Counted from the first letter of the stretch, positions 1-12,290 are shown. The stretch: 64,000 nt of DNA from Sphagnum magellanicum (GCA_021904315.1 CM038921.1:17148590-17212589), one strand, 5' to 3'. The notes: generated by a model not told the origin, from the sequence alone. Numbers and translations: made by a program.

Positions 1-5
1 CTCCA

Positions 6-278
6 ATGCTGAATGATTTCAAGGTGTTTGTGGAAGAATTTAGTGGCACCTTCGAAAATCCTAACAAAAAACACACATCAACTAACAAACTACGAGCTCT
101 TCATCAAGGACCACACCCAACTACTGTGTGTACATCAAATTTTAGGCGATTAATTTGCAACATATCATGGGATGAAGTAGCACTCTTGAATCAATTTCAA
201 TATGGATTATGCAATGATGTGAAGGACCTATTGCTCACCATGCGAGAAACATCCACATTGAGTCAAACAATTGGGTGA
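6..278 (+). pseudogene. Ty3/gypsy gag fragment (retrotrans_gag-like)
   Basis: About 90 codons open from near the window edge match the plant Ty3/gypsy capsid (gag) pattern: a stretch ending in NKLRALHQG, an aromatic-basic F-R-R-L segment, then ISWDEVALLNQFQYGL and the LLLTM motif. In the family this part of gag builds the virus-like particle that packages element RNA in the cytoplasm. The frame stops at 278 and is followed by heavily mutated AT-rich sequence, so this is a relic. The start is outside or at the window edge, so the N-terminus cannot be judged. The assignment rests on the spacing of conserved hydrophobic and tryptophan residues. The gag C-terminal part and protease relic downstream on the same strand support it. 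Confidence 0.7.
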
Positions 279-1089
279 ATGCAAGGTTGAATGACTCATT
301 TTTGGACAAAAATGACCAATTGTTTCTAGGTATCTTTCATTCAAATACATATGGTGATTAATATATTCTGAGATCTACTAATTGGGACTTGGATTTAAAC
401 TAACAACTTTATTATGAAAAAAATTGTGTGGTTATTTATTGATAAAAAAATCATTTGTGAGAAGTAATGGATTTTTGAAACCAAAAAATATGGACTAATC
501 ATTTGATTGGAACATCACAAAATGAAAAAAATTACATTGATTCAGATTAGAAATTTGTTATTTTGACTCAATATATGTTGCATTATGAAATGATAAACTC
601 AAATGACGATTGCTTTTTTGAAAGCCTTAACCATTTAATAGTTAAGGAGTTTTGAATGGTTGAAATTGGACCATATTTTCATAAGCCCTATGAATTGTAA
701 TTTTTGTTTGTTTTTTCAATTTCTTTGTCCCAAAAACATATTTTAAAAAAAATTTACATGGGGCAATAATCATATGGACTTTGTGAGTTGTCCTTTTGGG
801 ACTTCCAAATTTAAAAATGGCATCATCTTCTATTAATGTAAATGTTGATGTAGATTTGTGAGGATTTTTAAGTGATTGAACATTTATTAATCAAAGATTA
901 CAATAATGACATTTTAAAAAGTAACAACCATGTCCATTTGAACATTTTTTATGAATTTTTTAAGGACTTGTAGGGAGTTTTAAATCGTCCAAAAATGAAC
1001 CATTGTAACTTGCTTTCACCTGATTGCTTAAATTGTTCATTACTATAACAAACTTTTTAAACATCAACAAGAAAAGCGATGGGAATCAC
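279..1089. other. Degenerate AT-rich DNA inside gag relic
   Basis: No open frame or recognisable motif. By position between the gag N-terminal and C-terminal relics it is probably decayed gag or inserted sequence. Confidence 0.4.
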
Positions 1090-1290
1090 TAATAGTCCCA
1101 AAAAAATTTGCACCTACTATGTCGTCTCCATCAACAACATCTACATCAAAGGATGATCCCATGCAAATTGATTGGAGAGGATTCAAACCACTCATGGAAT
1201 AAGATAAACGATGATGACTGTGAATAAACTAAGCATGTATTGTGGAGAGCTAGGTTACATCACTACCAACTAGCCCCAAGAAACAATTAT
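1090..1290 (+). pseudogene. Gag C-terminus with ruined zinc knuckle
   Basis: Reading plus-strand through isolated stops gives a Ser/Thr-rich linker followed by DPMQIDWRGFKPL and then a knuckle-like segment around 1230-1285 (NKLSMYCGELGYITTN then a stop). Ty3/gypsy gag proteins carry a C-x2-C-x4-H-x4-C knuckle that binds element RNA. Here only the second cysteine (codon 1241-1243) is kept. The first position reads Ser, the His position reads Tyr, and the last Cys is followed or replaced by a stop. It lies between the gag fragment at 6-278 and the protease relic at 1632, in the normal gag-to-pro order. No product can be made. Confidence 0.55.
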
Positions 1291-1355
1291 CGCATATGAT
1301 TTGAACCACTTCCATTCACACACCACCTCTTGAAGACCCAAGAAACAAGGACATC

Positions 1356-1509
1356 CACTACAACAAAAGGTGTCTTTACATGCCAAGTGATTTCACTAGA
1401 TTTTGAATGAATTCATTGGTTTTAATAAATGAACATTAGTTGGAAAACAGTGAATTCATTAGTTTAGGGAACGGGGACTAATGAACTACACCCACGTTTT
1501 GTAGTAGTG
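1356..1509. mobile_element. 154-bp CACTA-type MITE
   Basis: The segment begins CACTACAACAAAAGGTG and ends with the near inverse CACGTTTTGTAGTAGTG. Terminal inverted repeats starting CACTAC-n-ACAAAA are typical of plant CACTA (En/Spm) transposons. The interior has no coding capacity, so it is a non-autonomous miniature element. CACTA elements duplicate 3 bp of target; the flanks here are ATC and GTC, a one-base mismatch that fits an old insertion. It lies between the zinc-knuckle and protease parts of the decayed gypsy element, so it jumped in later. Confidence 0.75.
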
Positions 1510-1631
1510 GTCCAATTTCAATAGGACTGAAACTAAACTCAAACACATCATGTGTTCAAAATGGTCCCAATTTACCTTTAAACCTGACACCTTGTTTCTT
1601 ATTGCCAATCATGTTCAAATATGGCAGATCC

Positions 1632-1714
1632 ATGATGATGGAGGCTAAAGCATTATTTGGTTATAGTGCATCTACATGTTTCACCGACAAGGAGCTTGTG
1701 CAACAACATGGGTA
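1632..1714 (+). pseudogene. Ty3/gypsy aspartic protease relic
   Basis: Plus-strand codons read MMEAKALFGYSASTCFTDK and then ELVQQHG before a TAG. This is the active-site region of a retrotransposon aspartic protease, which cuts the gag-pol polyprotein during particle maturation. The family signature is D-S-G-A or D-T-G-A. Here the aligned residues are G-Y-S-A, so the catalytic aspartate is gone. It is followed by no recognisable reverse transcriptase or RNase H, so the pol region was lost or decayed beyond recognition before the next LTR at 2940. Confidence 0.6.
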
Positions 1715-2939
1715 GACGCAAGCTACAATGGCACATTTTTTTGTGTCCTTATGGACTTTCTACAAAATGCACTCTATTCAAATGCCACAAATGTATGGTA
1801 AAATCATCAATGTGACAAAAATATATATAAATTAAGGTTTTCAACTAGAGTAATGGACTTTTGGAGTGAAGATATGGACTTTAATTTGGAATTTGCATTG
1901 ACATTCAAATGCACTTTTCAATATCATTTCATTTCAAGATGTCTTGATCGTATTCAATATATGATTCATGTTAGATAAACAAAAAAAAATTGAAAAAAAC
2001 TTCACAAAAGCTTGAACCAACAAAAAGATAGGGATTTTTAAAGGCCCAAAATTAGACCTTAATTTCAAAAGTCCACATCTCATGTATTTTTTGTTGGATT
2101 GACTGATTTTTTTCTAAAATGCATGCTACAAAGATGTCAAGGTGGGCAACCTTTTACTGAGACTTTATTCCTTTAATTTTGATGAGTTGATGATGATGGT
2201 CACCAAATGAAATGACATCATTAATGGAATTCATTGAACTATCAAGTTAGGATTAACATGATTCTGTTAAACTATTTAGGGTTTGTGAGGGAGACCGATG
2301 GGTGCGAATGGCATGACTATAGTTTGCAAAGCAACAATGCAACACAAGTAGTTATATATTCTTAACATATTCATTTGTGTTTTTACCACACTCTTGTTTT
2401 TCTTTCAATTTCCATCATTCGAACTATGCAAAGCTAAAAAAAAAGGAAAACAAATGTGGCAAGACCATAAAAAAGAAGAAATAATATGAATATGGTGTCC
2501 AAGTCCTACATTTTCCTTTTTTTTTCCTATTTGGAAAAGGTGATAATTCTTTTGGTGGTAGCTGACATGGAACTAAGCTCTTCCAAGTTTTGTTGAAAGT
2601 GGGTGTGGATTCCTTTGACAAGCCAGCAACAGCACATCTTCATCATTTGGAACTCATCATAGGCTACAAATATCCATTTGGAAATCAAATGAAAAATGTA
2701 GTGGATGCACTCCCACCTAGGTGGATTTAAAGTTGTTCAAAGTGGGCTTTCGGAAGAGTAAGTCTTGTCCTACTCAACTCAAAAGATAGGGCTAGAGATT
2801 ATATACAAAGCTTTGTGGCAAGTTGCAATATTGATGAACCCATGAAAAAGCAAAAAGTGAGCCAACTCTAAGCAATTGAGCATCAATTGGTCCAAATCAA
2901 CATTCAATTTTACTTCTTCTACAACTAGAGGGAGTGGAG
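1715..2939. other. Unassigned decayed repeat DNA
   Basis: No supported gene. Short open frames here are not family-like. Position suggests decayed pol sequence of the upstream gypsy element, but I see no reverse-transcriptase motif. Confidence 0.4.
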
Positions 2940-3453
2940 TATTAAGGGGGTAGGATGAGTATGTGATTTTGGAAACAAGGAAATTAGGATATGAACTAAT
3001 CAAGGAACTTTTGATTTTTTGTTGTTTTGACCATGATGATGTGACTTGGGATAGTTCAAAAGGTGAGAGTTTTGGAGATTGAGGAGAAAAGATGAGACAT
3101 GAAGATTTGGAAAAGAGTAGGAGGACCTATAGGTACTTGTAGTAGAAAACCATAGACTCTATTTTGATATAGTACAAATTTTGAATGTCGTTTAGATTTT
3201 TTTTCAACGAAACATGGGATTATGCTATAATCTGGATTCATGTTTTCAATAATACAAAGAAGCACAAAATTTTATAGTGAATTTTATGTTCATCTTTTGT
3301 GTGGAATTTTGTAGTATCAAATTATGATGAAATGAATTGTAATCTTGTTGTTGGAGTTTTTTACAATGTATTTTAAAATATAGATTTTCGTTATATGCAA
3401 TAACCATGAATTTGATGTTAGAATGAAGGGTAGTGCTAAGTTTGTTGAAACTT
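2940..3453 (+). repeat. 5' LTR
   Basis: Direct repeat of 8752-9278. Shared blocks include AAGGTGAGAGTT, TGGGATTATG, TTGGAGTTTTTTACAATG and ATGCAATAACCATGAATTTG, in the same order. The edge reads TATTAAGGGGGTAGG where the 3' copy reads TGTTAAAGGGGTAGG, so the canonical TG end has mutated to TA. The right edge is placed where similarity stops (after AAACTT) and may be off by some bases. Confidence 0.82.
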
Positions 3454-3718
3454 AAGAAAGGAATTGTGAACATTGGCATGTGAAATGCAAATCTATTATT
3501 ACAGTAATGTGAAATATTCTACAAAAAATTTAATTTCACTTATGGATGAATGATGTAAAAAAAATTTGAAAACAAGACAACTTGAGGGCACGTTATGGAT
3601 GTAACAAAAGCAAAGATTGGTCAAGAGAACAAAAAATTTTACATTGAAGAATGGTGAATTGTACAAAATGGGCTAAGACAACAAATTGTAACAATGTTTG
3701 ACAATAATAAAAGTATAG

Positions 3719-4522
3719 ATGGTGATGAAAGAACTACATGAAAGACCTTCAAGAGGGCATTTTGCAACTAAAATGACACAAAGGAAAATATTGGATGTTG
3801 GATATTGGTGGCCAACTATATACACGAATGTGCATAATTATTGCAAATCTTATTATGCATGTCAAAGAATAGGAGGATTGGCAACTCAAAGTCTTGCAAA
3901 GCTAGTCACCAATCTTCTAAAGGAACCATTTATAAAATGGGGACTTGATTTTGTGGGGCCAATTAAGCCAACAAAAAGATATACAGGAAACAAATATATT
4001 CTTGTTGCCACAAATTATGCTACTAAGTGGGTGGAAGTAAAAGCATTGAGAACTAATACAACAGCAATCATAATAAAATATATGTATGAGTGCATATTAA
4101 CCAAGTTTAGATGTCCTTTAACTATAGTCATAGATCAAGGAATTCATTTTATTAATGATGCCATCAAGTATTTAACAGATCATTTTCTAATGAAACATGT
4201 GAGTTCTACAACTTATTATCCTCAAGGGAATGGGCATGCTAAATTTACTAACAAGGTACTTAGGACACTATTGATTAAGTTAGTTAGTGAAAATAGAACA
4301 AATTGGGATGAACACTTGTCTACAATGTTATTTTCATACAGAAGTGCATACAAAGTAATAACAAGGTATAGACCATATCAATTAATATATGGATTACATC
4401 CATTAATGCCCAGAAAGTACATCATTCCAACTACTAGTGGAAATGAGAGATACAATATAACAATGAGAGTTTCTACTAACAAAATTATAGAATTCAAGAA
4501 GTTGCAGGAAACTAAAATGTAA
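3719..4522 (+). pseudogene. Ty3/gypsy integrase, catalytically dead
   Basis: A 267-codon open stretch covers the integrase zinc domain and DDE core. Integrase inserts element cDNA into the nuclear genome. The HHCC zinc region is visible: H7, H14 and then Y-C-K-S-Y-Y-A-C. The expected C-x2-C has Tyr45 in place of the first Cys, with Cys48 kept. The core has D77 in WGLDFVGP and D139 in VIDQGIHF. The third acidic residue, expected 35 residues later in the NG-x-A-E-x-TNK motif, is Lys175 (GHAKFTNK). Losing a zinc ligand and the catalytic Glu means the enzyme cannot work. Just upstream (about 3650-3718) the same frame continues with three stops, so the ATG at 3719 is a decay artefact and not a true start. 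Confidence 0.92.
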
Positions 4523-4806
4523 GCTGTAGAAATTGCAAAAATTCAGCACTAGAATAGAGCATTATGGAATCAACAAAAGAATCTGGAAAAACAATTTAAT
4601 TTGGTGATTATGTTTTGTGGTTTCCAAAGGACAATAAATCACACCTAGGGAAATTTACTAGGAAATGGTTTGGACCGTACATAGTACAATATGTGTTGCA
4701 AAATAACACTCTATTATTAGTGACCATTGAAAAGTTTGAAACTAACCTTGTGTTGGTCAATGCAAATAAGTTCAAACCTTATAAATACATGGAATCTAAA
4801 GTTTAG
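4523..4806 (+). pseudogene. Integrase C-terminal domain remnant
   Basis: After the stop at 4520-4522 the integrase frame continues with a further TAG, then shifts by one base near 4590-4605. It continues as GDYVLWFPKDNKSHLGKF and WFGPYIVQYVL. This GD-x-V-(L/W) and KW-x-GPY pattern is the usual C-terminal SH3-like domain of Ty3/gypsy integrases, which helps bind DNA. The final ORF (4615-4806) ends in KFKPYKYM, close to the usual end of this domain, so the polyprotein probably ended near here. Confidence 0.8.
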
Positions 4807-5199
4807 AAAATAGAATAATAGATGTCAATATATTGGGAACATAATGCAAGTGGAGTTTGAAAGGTGAATTCTAACACAGAGGAGGACAATGAAGGATGTG
4901 AAATATAGAAACCACAAATGAAAAATGTTGGAAATAAAGAATAGATCACAGATCCAGTGGTGAACATAGTCTTTATTTTTTATTTATAAATGAACAATAA
5001 TTGCAAAAGTGTAGGATTTAGGATGTAAAGATCTAAATATGATATGTCAAACATATTGGTCGAATTAACAGTAGTATTCATTAAGTGATTAGGAGTATTC
5101 GCACAATCATCAAAATTGTGGGCACAATCATTAGAAAAATCGATACAATCACCAGATGTGTTTTCACAATTAGCAAATAAATGGGCATAATCAATAGAA

Positions 5200-8100
5200 G
5201 GTGTACATGGCGATCGAAGTGGAATCAGTATAGATAATGTAGGGAGATTACAAATGTGGAATAATCGAAAGATGAAATTTAAAATGTTTGTTCATAATGA
5301 TGATATTAAGTGTTTCCATGTGGTTATACAAAGGGCACATAAACTTATAGTGATGGGCCGTATTAATTTTGAGGATCGTGCATTAATTAAAAGATGGCAG
5401 GCAAATGAAAAAATGAATGTGATGGGCAAGATGTTCAAGGATGAGAAAAAACGAAATAATTGTTGAAATCAATTTACATTTGTTGTTGGAAGTTATATGC
5501 ATTTTTGAAGTTTTGGAGTTCAAAACAGTATGAGTGTAGAAAGTGGAATTGAAAAACTATAACGAATAGCAAGGGAAAAGGAATTGTAGAGGAATGAACA
5601 TAGACGAATGCAGGAGGAGGAAGCAGAGTTATTGAAAAAAACAAAAGTAGAAGAAGAGTTGAAAAGAATAGAATGAAAAGGAATGTTCAATGTTTAACTA
5701 TTGGCTATAAGGTCATCGTCGCACTCATCATCATCTTCGGAATGTGCAAAAAGGAATGCATATAATGAGAAGATACAATTTGCACAAATGATAATTCAAA
5801 ACATAAATACAACTAGAACATCTAGAATTAAGTTTTGGTGCAAAAGTAGATGACGTTGCCATGCAAGAGAGCAAACAAGACTAGGAGCTACATCAATAGA
5901 TCTGGTGTGCATTGAACAATCGGAGGAAGATGAAGTTGAAAAACAACATTTTGTGGAGGTAGAGTTAGTGCAAATAGACGCAAGGGAGGAAAACATTGTT
6001 GTGAAGGAAGAATAGCTATCCACAGAAATGCAATTGAAAGTACAATAAGCCATAAAGGTGTAGACAATGGCAGAAGCATAACGAAGGGTGATGGAGGTGG
6101 AGTAGTGTGAAGTGGAAGTGGGAACAAAGAGAAGATGCGCAATCCTAAACATAGCTACATTCTCGGAAAAAGATATTTACTTTGGGTATAAGGATAAGGT
6201 GTATGTAATCAACAAACAACTGATTGTAAATGTTTTTGGAGTGTGTGCAAAAAGGTATGTAGAAGAACTAAAAGGACAGGTTAGTAAGTCATTAATAATT
6301 TAGGCATTACAAAGTTGTAGACTTGCACCTACAAATTCTTCTACAAATCAATGGAATGCAAAGAGTCTAGGTTTACCATATTTGTTAAATATCTTGCCAT
6401 TATATCTGTCATTTATTAGAGGGAAAAAGTACAATATTTTTGCAACAAAAATGTTATTACATTGTTGAGAGCAAAAAAGGGGCAAAAGGTAGATTGGGCA
6501 TAGATTATATTCAACAGTCTTTGTAGTGAACTGGATAGGTGGTAAAGTATGTTAAGGAGAAGAAGGGGGATAAGAAAGATACCTATCAATCTACCTTGGT
6601 ATTAGTAAAAATCTTTCAGTATTTGTTTGTGCATCAAAAGGATAATCCACAAAAACCACTAGCCAAGGTTAAAAAAACTAAGGAGAAAATGTAAACAACA
6701 TTGGAACACAGAAAGAAAGTTGCAATAGACTCTCCAAGAAGTGCTCTTAAGAGGAAAAACAAAGTTGAAGGAGGAACCTTAGGCTCAAGAGTGAAGAGGG
6801 CATAGGAAAACATAAATTTGAAGGCATAAAAAATGTTGAGGGGTAGAGTGGAACCATCTATAGTGCCAATAGTGGTATAGGTAATTAAACAAACTACAAT
6901 AGTACCACAAATGACATATCCACAAGAAAGACAACCGAAGGAGCAGAGGCAAGAGATACCATAGGTGACATCGCCACAGGAGGAACAACTAACAAAACAG
7001 AGCTAGGGAGTTAAAAGGGAACATGACATAAGGTTTCCAAAGGGTGAAGATCATCTACACTTTGAAGGAGATGTATGTGAAGATTGGATGGAAACCACTG
7101 CAAGTTCGAAACATTTTCAACATTTATAGCAACATTTACAATAGCAACAATAGCAGACACAAGAAGGTTTACATGCTACTGAACTGCAAATAGCGAGAGT
7201 GGCGACACAACCTGCTTTTGAAAAGTTCAAACTAGCAAAACTACAAGTACCACCAAGTAGGCCAGGATCTACAGAGGGATTCCCATTTGAATTTGAACTA
7301 GGGAAAAAAATGGTACATGAGCTAGGATCATCTACAGAAGGATCTAGAGATCCTATGACATAGACAAGTACACCAAAATCTATGGAAGAGGTAGCTATAG
7401 ATATAATGGAAGCAGATAAGGTAACTAAGTTATTTCAGACCATGGTAATTATGACTCTGAATATGGGGAATTTGACTCTGGAGGTAAACATTCTAAAGAA
7501 CATATTCGCTACAAGAGAGAAGGAGAAGACAGTGTTAGCGGAGGAATTGGATAGGGAAAGAGATTTCTAGAAGGGGTACAAGCATAATGTGGAAATCTGG
7601 AGGAAGAATAGGGTAGATGTTGAGTAGAAAAATAAAGTGTTCATTAAGAAACTATAGGATGAGAATGAAGAGCTCAAGGGTAGCGTAGCATGGCTGAAAT
7701 CGCAAGATGAAAATTTGCAAACTTTAAGGTAGAAGGCTAAAATCTAAGAAATCGTAAAAAAGAAATGGACAGAAACATTGTTTCTTCATGGAACAATAAA
7801 AGGCTTTGGATAGTTAGGTGAAAGCATTAATTAAATAAAAGAAATAGAAGGAGAATGTTCTAATAGAATTGGAATTAATAAATCTGAAAAATGTATCTCT
7901 GTTGTAATTTGAAAAGTGTAGAAAAAAACAAAAAAACAAAAAGAGAGCAATTAATGGAGGACAAAAAAGAAATACCAAAAAAATTTGCAACACCTATAAG
8001 CACAATTAAAGGAGGCATAGGAATAAAAGAAGAGTTTAGATCCAGTTGGTATTAAGAAAAGACTAAAAGATTATGAACAAATGTTGTAGTACTATACCCT

Positions 8101-8735
8101 AATGAGGACAAAAAACAAGATGGACTCTGAAGCAGAATCTGAAGAATGGTGGGAGGTTGTAGAGGAATATTTTCCAAAGGAATTAAAGAAGAATTTGGCT
8201 AAGCATAGAACTAATGAAAGAATTTTAAAGTACAAGTTGGAAGTTTATCAAAAGAATTTTCCAGGTTTCATATGTGGCAATCCAACAAGTACAAAGGAAT
8301 CAAACCAAGATGAAGAAGCATAAACATGGCTTAATGGAACAACTCTGAAGGAGGAAGTACAGATTGAAGAATCACAAAACCTCAAAAAAGTGGAACAACT
8401 CAGGAGGAGGAAGTATAGCCAAAAATACCACAAGACCTTAAAGGAGAGGGTCAGGAAGAAAAAAAACCAAAAGGAATTCAGGAACAAGAAAAGGTGGAAG
8501 CTATTCCAACACCAAAAGAAGAGATATCCAAGATATAGCATCTAGAAATAAAACCACAAACTAAATTAGTGGGGGAAGAGATTGGAATTGTAGAGCAAAA
8601 CATAGATATAGAACCATTAGTTTCTATGTAAATTAGGATTATAGAACTATAGTAGGGGAAATAAATGTTTGAAAGGATATAGAATACTCTCATTTCATTT
8701 CTATCATTTACAAGGATTTTGGGGATGGAATCCAA
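5200..8735 (+). pseudogene. Extra reading frame between integrase and 3' LTR
   Basis: Some plant Ty3/gypsy elements carry additional ORFs after integrase, and this region behaves like one. Fragments are open at 5254-5466, 6112-6303, 7382-7570 and 8102-8323. From about 6550 to 7747 one plus-strand frame can be followed continuously across roughly 400 codons, interrupted by stops that are almost all TAG. The content is Gln/Glu/Lys-rich. A Gln-rich tract lies at 7112-7164, and a heptad-like segment around 7600-7740 (KVFIKKL, then DENEELKGSVAWLKSQDENLQ) suggests a coiled coil. I do not recognise a catalytic domain and propose no function. The decay pattern is described in the findings. Confidence 0.6.
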
Positions 8736-8751
8736 AGTACAAAAGGGGTAA

Positions 8752-9278
8752 TGTTAAAGGGGTAGGATGAGCATGTGATTTTGGATGAACAAGGCATTTA
8801 GGATACGAACTAATTTGGGAACTTTCTTAGTTTGAATTTTGAATTCTTGTTGTTTTGATCATGATGATGTGATTTAGAATAGTTCAAAAGGTGAGAGTTC
8901 TAGAGAACAAAGAGGAGAGAAGATGGGACACAAAGTTTTGGACAAGAGTAGGAGGAGTTGTAGGTACTTGTAATAGAAAACCACAGATTATGTTTTGATA
9001 TAACACAAATTTTAAGTGTTGTTTTGGATTTTTTTCAACAAAACATGGGATTATGATGTAATTTGGATTCATGTTTTCAAGAATATAGAGAAGTAAAAAC
9101 TTATACAATGAATTTGATGTTCATCTTTTGTGTGATTTTTTTGTAGTATGATGAAATGAATTATAATCTTGTCTTTGGAGTTTTTTACAATGTATTCTGA
9201 AATGCAGAGTATGGTTATATGCAATAACCATGAATTTGATGTTGGAATGAATGGTGGTGTTAAGTTTGTTCAGACTTT
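8752..9278 (+). repeat. 3' LTR
   Basis: Partner of 2940-3453, beginning TGTTAAAGGGGTAGG directly after a purine-rich run. Similarity runs to about 9278 (CAGACTTTA). A terminal CA at TTTGTTCA (9271-9272) is one possible true end. Confidence 0.82.
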
Positions 9279-11830
9279 ACCCAAGTGGAGGTAACATAAA
9301 GTATACACAAAAAATAATGTAGCAATGGAAAAATTGGGGTCTTTGAATAAAACATACAACAAGTAGAAGACTTTATGAAGATCATGTAAATATTTTTTGG
9401 TAAATTATTTCTTAACTAGTTTTGACATTGAATTCTAAAGTTGCATTGATAATCTTGTGGTTTTTGAAGCTACTTGCAAGTACTTGAATTGGACCTTGCA
9501 TTGTGGCAATTTGACAAGTACATGACAAGTACATGAAAGTAGATGAAATTCTTTTGCAAACTCAAATTATTTTTGCAAGCACCTCAATATTGATATGGTG
9601 AAAATCATGATAACTTTTTTTTTGTCAATAATTTTTTTTCCATAACAAAAATCATCCCCAACCTTTTGGAAAATGAAATTTTTTTGGGGATACTTTTGGA
9701 GTACTTTTTGAAATCATAGTTATGACATTCTTCATTTTGCACATTAAAATTTTTTAAAATTCTTCATTTAGCACCTTGTCATAACATTCTTTACCCGCGA
9801 ATGTTTACCAAATTACACTGGTTGATCTATAAATTTTTTTTAAATTCTTTAAAATTCTTGCTTCTTTGGGCTTCCATAACATTCTCGCACCAAGAATGTC
9901 ATAACTATGTTTGAAATCCAAACTACATAACCAAAATCATTTTAAGATGCTAGAGGAAGGCTAAAGGTGCTAGATAAGTCAGAAATTGGGGGGATAAGGG
10001 TCAACCAATGAAACGATGGGAGATAAGTTTCATCGTTGAGAGACCCAAATCACTAGCTAAGGCCCTAACAAACATATAATATCTTGTTTTGTTTCAACTT
10101 TTCTAGTTATTTTAGATACAATTCTTAAATATTGGATTTTTTAATATTTTGGGTAAACATCCATTTTCACAAGTACACAAAGTAGATTAATACAACAAGT
10201 TATTGTTGTCATACTTGTTATGTTGACATTTGTCCCTATTTATCATTTATACTTTTTGAAAATGGTTTTGGTGCAAGTCTAAATGTCTAAGGTAAAACTG
10301 TGAATCCATTGGGATTGACATTTGATCATTTGATCTAGACCATTCATTGAATGAAGGTGAAATTATGTGTCATCTTGATCGTGCATTGACAATTTGAAGA
10401 AAATCATGTGTGTGAATTGAGTCACCTTTGCAAACTCAATTTAAGGTCTAATTGATTTTCTACTCCTAAGTGCCTTCGTCATGATTGTTCAACATTTTCT
10501 CAGAAAGCTTATAATGAATTTAGAAGTTTTTTTATGACAACATAAATTTGCCCATCACCAAGAATGAGAAAGGTAGTTTGCTAAGGAACAACATCACAAC
10601 ATTAATTTGAACATTGTAAGAAAGCAAGGGGGCTAAAAGGGCTATTGAATGTTGCAACAAACATGAGAAGATATTTTTCAAAACTTTGGAAGAAGGTGTT
10701 TTGTTCATTGTTTGAAACTCTAAAATTTGAAATGTTTTTCGATTTGATTATGCTTCTTTTCAAAGTAGGTTGTCTGGGATTTCTTGGTGCAATGGTCATG
10801 ATAGTGTTAGTTTGAAAAGGGATCCACATCTCCTTTACATGTATGGACTATTGTTGTATTCTTGTAGAAGGGAACATTTGTGTTGTTATTCACTTGACCA
10901 TTTGTTATGGCATGGAAAGGTAGTGGAACAATTTTTTCTACAAATTGATGTACCCACATACACTCAAATTGCAATACTTGTTTTAAACACATTTGTTGGA
11001 ACATGATGCAGGATACTAATTAGTGGAATTTGAAGGTGTTTTTAATTTTAGGTTTATTGTAAACCTACAATTAGCTACAAATGGCCAACAATAGGACCAA
11101 GATGAAAAGGCTACTTACTGCTGAAAGCAAAAAGGTGGAAAATGGGAAAAAAAGGATGGCAACATAGAAAGATGCAAAAACATCTACTATCCAAAACAAG
11201 TTTGCTTTCACAAGGGTGCTTTCACATTCAATAGTTGTTTCATTATAATCGTTGAGGTTATTGAACATGGGAGTTTGGCCCTCCACAAAATTTAGTAGTC
11301 TCCCTATCAAAAAGAAAACAAGAAAAGAAGGGCCATATTATAACCTACCTAGTCTTTTATTATCAAATATGACATTTTGGCTTGTTGAAGACTTGAAATT
11401 TTGTTTGTGCATTATCCTATAGACTTTATAGAATAAATGTTCACATGGTAATTAATTATTTCAAGAAAATGGCTAAGTGTAACTATCTTGTAATATGGGA
11501 TGCTTTATCATTTTGAAAACATGATGTTCTTGTTTCCCAAATAGATTCCATCAAATGCCCTATGTTATGACAATAGTTTGAAAAGATATCCATTTTGTCA
11601 AGATTTCCAGTTTGATTGTGCAAATGGTAATTAATTTTTATTTTTTTTTTCTGTTGATATCTAAAAGTTAACCCTTATAATCTTGATTATGTTACATGTT
11701 AACACCTTGATCACATTTGCATTTTTTAACTCGTCCATTATGTCATTTTTTCATCATTGAAATTTCTATCAACATGAATTAAATTGATACACTATGTGTT
11801 GTATTTCATTTTGATGTATTAAATTGTTCA
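9279..11830. other. No supported gene
   Basis: AT-rich DNA with short chance ORFs on both strands (for example 10602-10829 and 11071-11310 minus) that show no family features. A short inverted repeat around AACGATGG and TCATCGTT lies at about 10010-10040. Confidence 0.5.
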
Positions 11831-11989
11831 ATGATCATAGTTTGTGAAGGAAGCGATAACAAAAACAACAACAAGCTTCAAGAGCACTTTAACAACTTCA
11901 ATCTGTACAAGTTATAAAGGACATTGCAACTAATGGGGATGAAGATGCAATTGCTATCAATGAAGACCTCAATAATACATGCCCTATTG

Positions 11990-12290
11990 GAGGAACTTCC
12001 TCACAATCTGGGTTGCAGAGATGGAAAAAATGTTTTATAACTACTAATAAGTTTATGGTGGAGCTAGATAGTACTTTACAACATTTTGATGTTGAAGAGA
12101 AAAGGGACAGTGTACGAAAAATTTTGGAGCATGATAGTTGTGTCTGGACCAAATGGAACTAATTTTGTTGGCCTTTCGACTACATTGCAAGTTCCTCTTG
12201 CGAATGTAACTGAGGTGAAAGTAAAAAACATGGCTACAGCAATTCATAGGACAAGGAAAAAAAAGATGGTGAGTCAAAGAAATGGATAAC
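11990..12290 (+). other. Weak coding-like stretch, unidentified
   Basis: The plus strand reads FMVELDSTLQHF and then DVEEKRDSVRK before stops, and a second frame is open at 12086-12289. I do not recognise either. It lies just upstream of the transposase fragment at 12456-12764 and may belong to the same dead element. Confidence 0.3.

Larger units (their letters stand above)
2940..9278 (+). mobile_element. Decayed Ty3/gypsy LTR retrotransposon
   Basis: Two direct repeats of about 0.5 kb (2940-3453 and 8752-9278) bracket about 5.3 kb containing a plus-strand integrase (3719-4806) and a long degenerate extra frame (about 5.2-8.7 kb). A purine-rich run, ACAAAAGGGGTAA, lies directly before the 3' repeat and looks like the polypurine tract that primes plus-strand DNA. 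The integrase starts only about 0.26 kb after the 5' LTR, so gag, protease, reverse transcriptase and RNase H are missing. This is an internally deleted copy. The LTRs differ visibly from each other, so insertion is old. No clean target-site duplication was found. Confidence 0.85.

Noticed and set aside
6545..7747. TAG read as glutamine (alternative genetic code)
   Set aside because: The host genes in the window use ordinary codons and stops; decay by deamination in a dead transposon explains it more simply.
9950..10080. Possible RNA gene or organelle-derived rRNA fragment
   Set aside because: It has a hairpin (AACGATGG with TCATCGTT) and looked rRNA-like, but I could not match it to a specific conserved rRNA segment.
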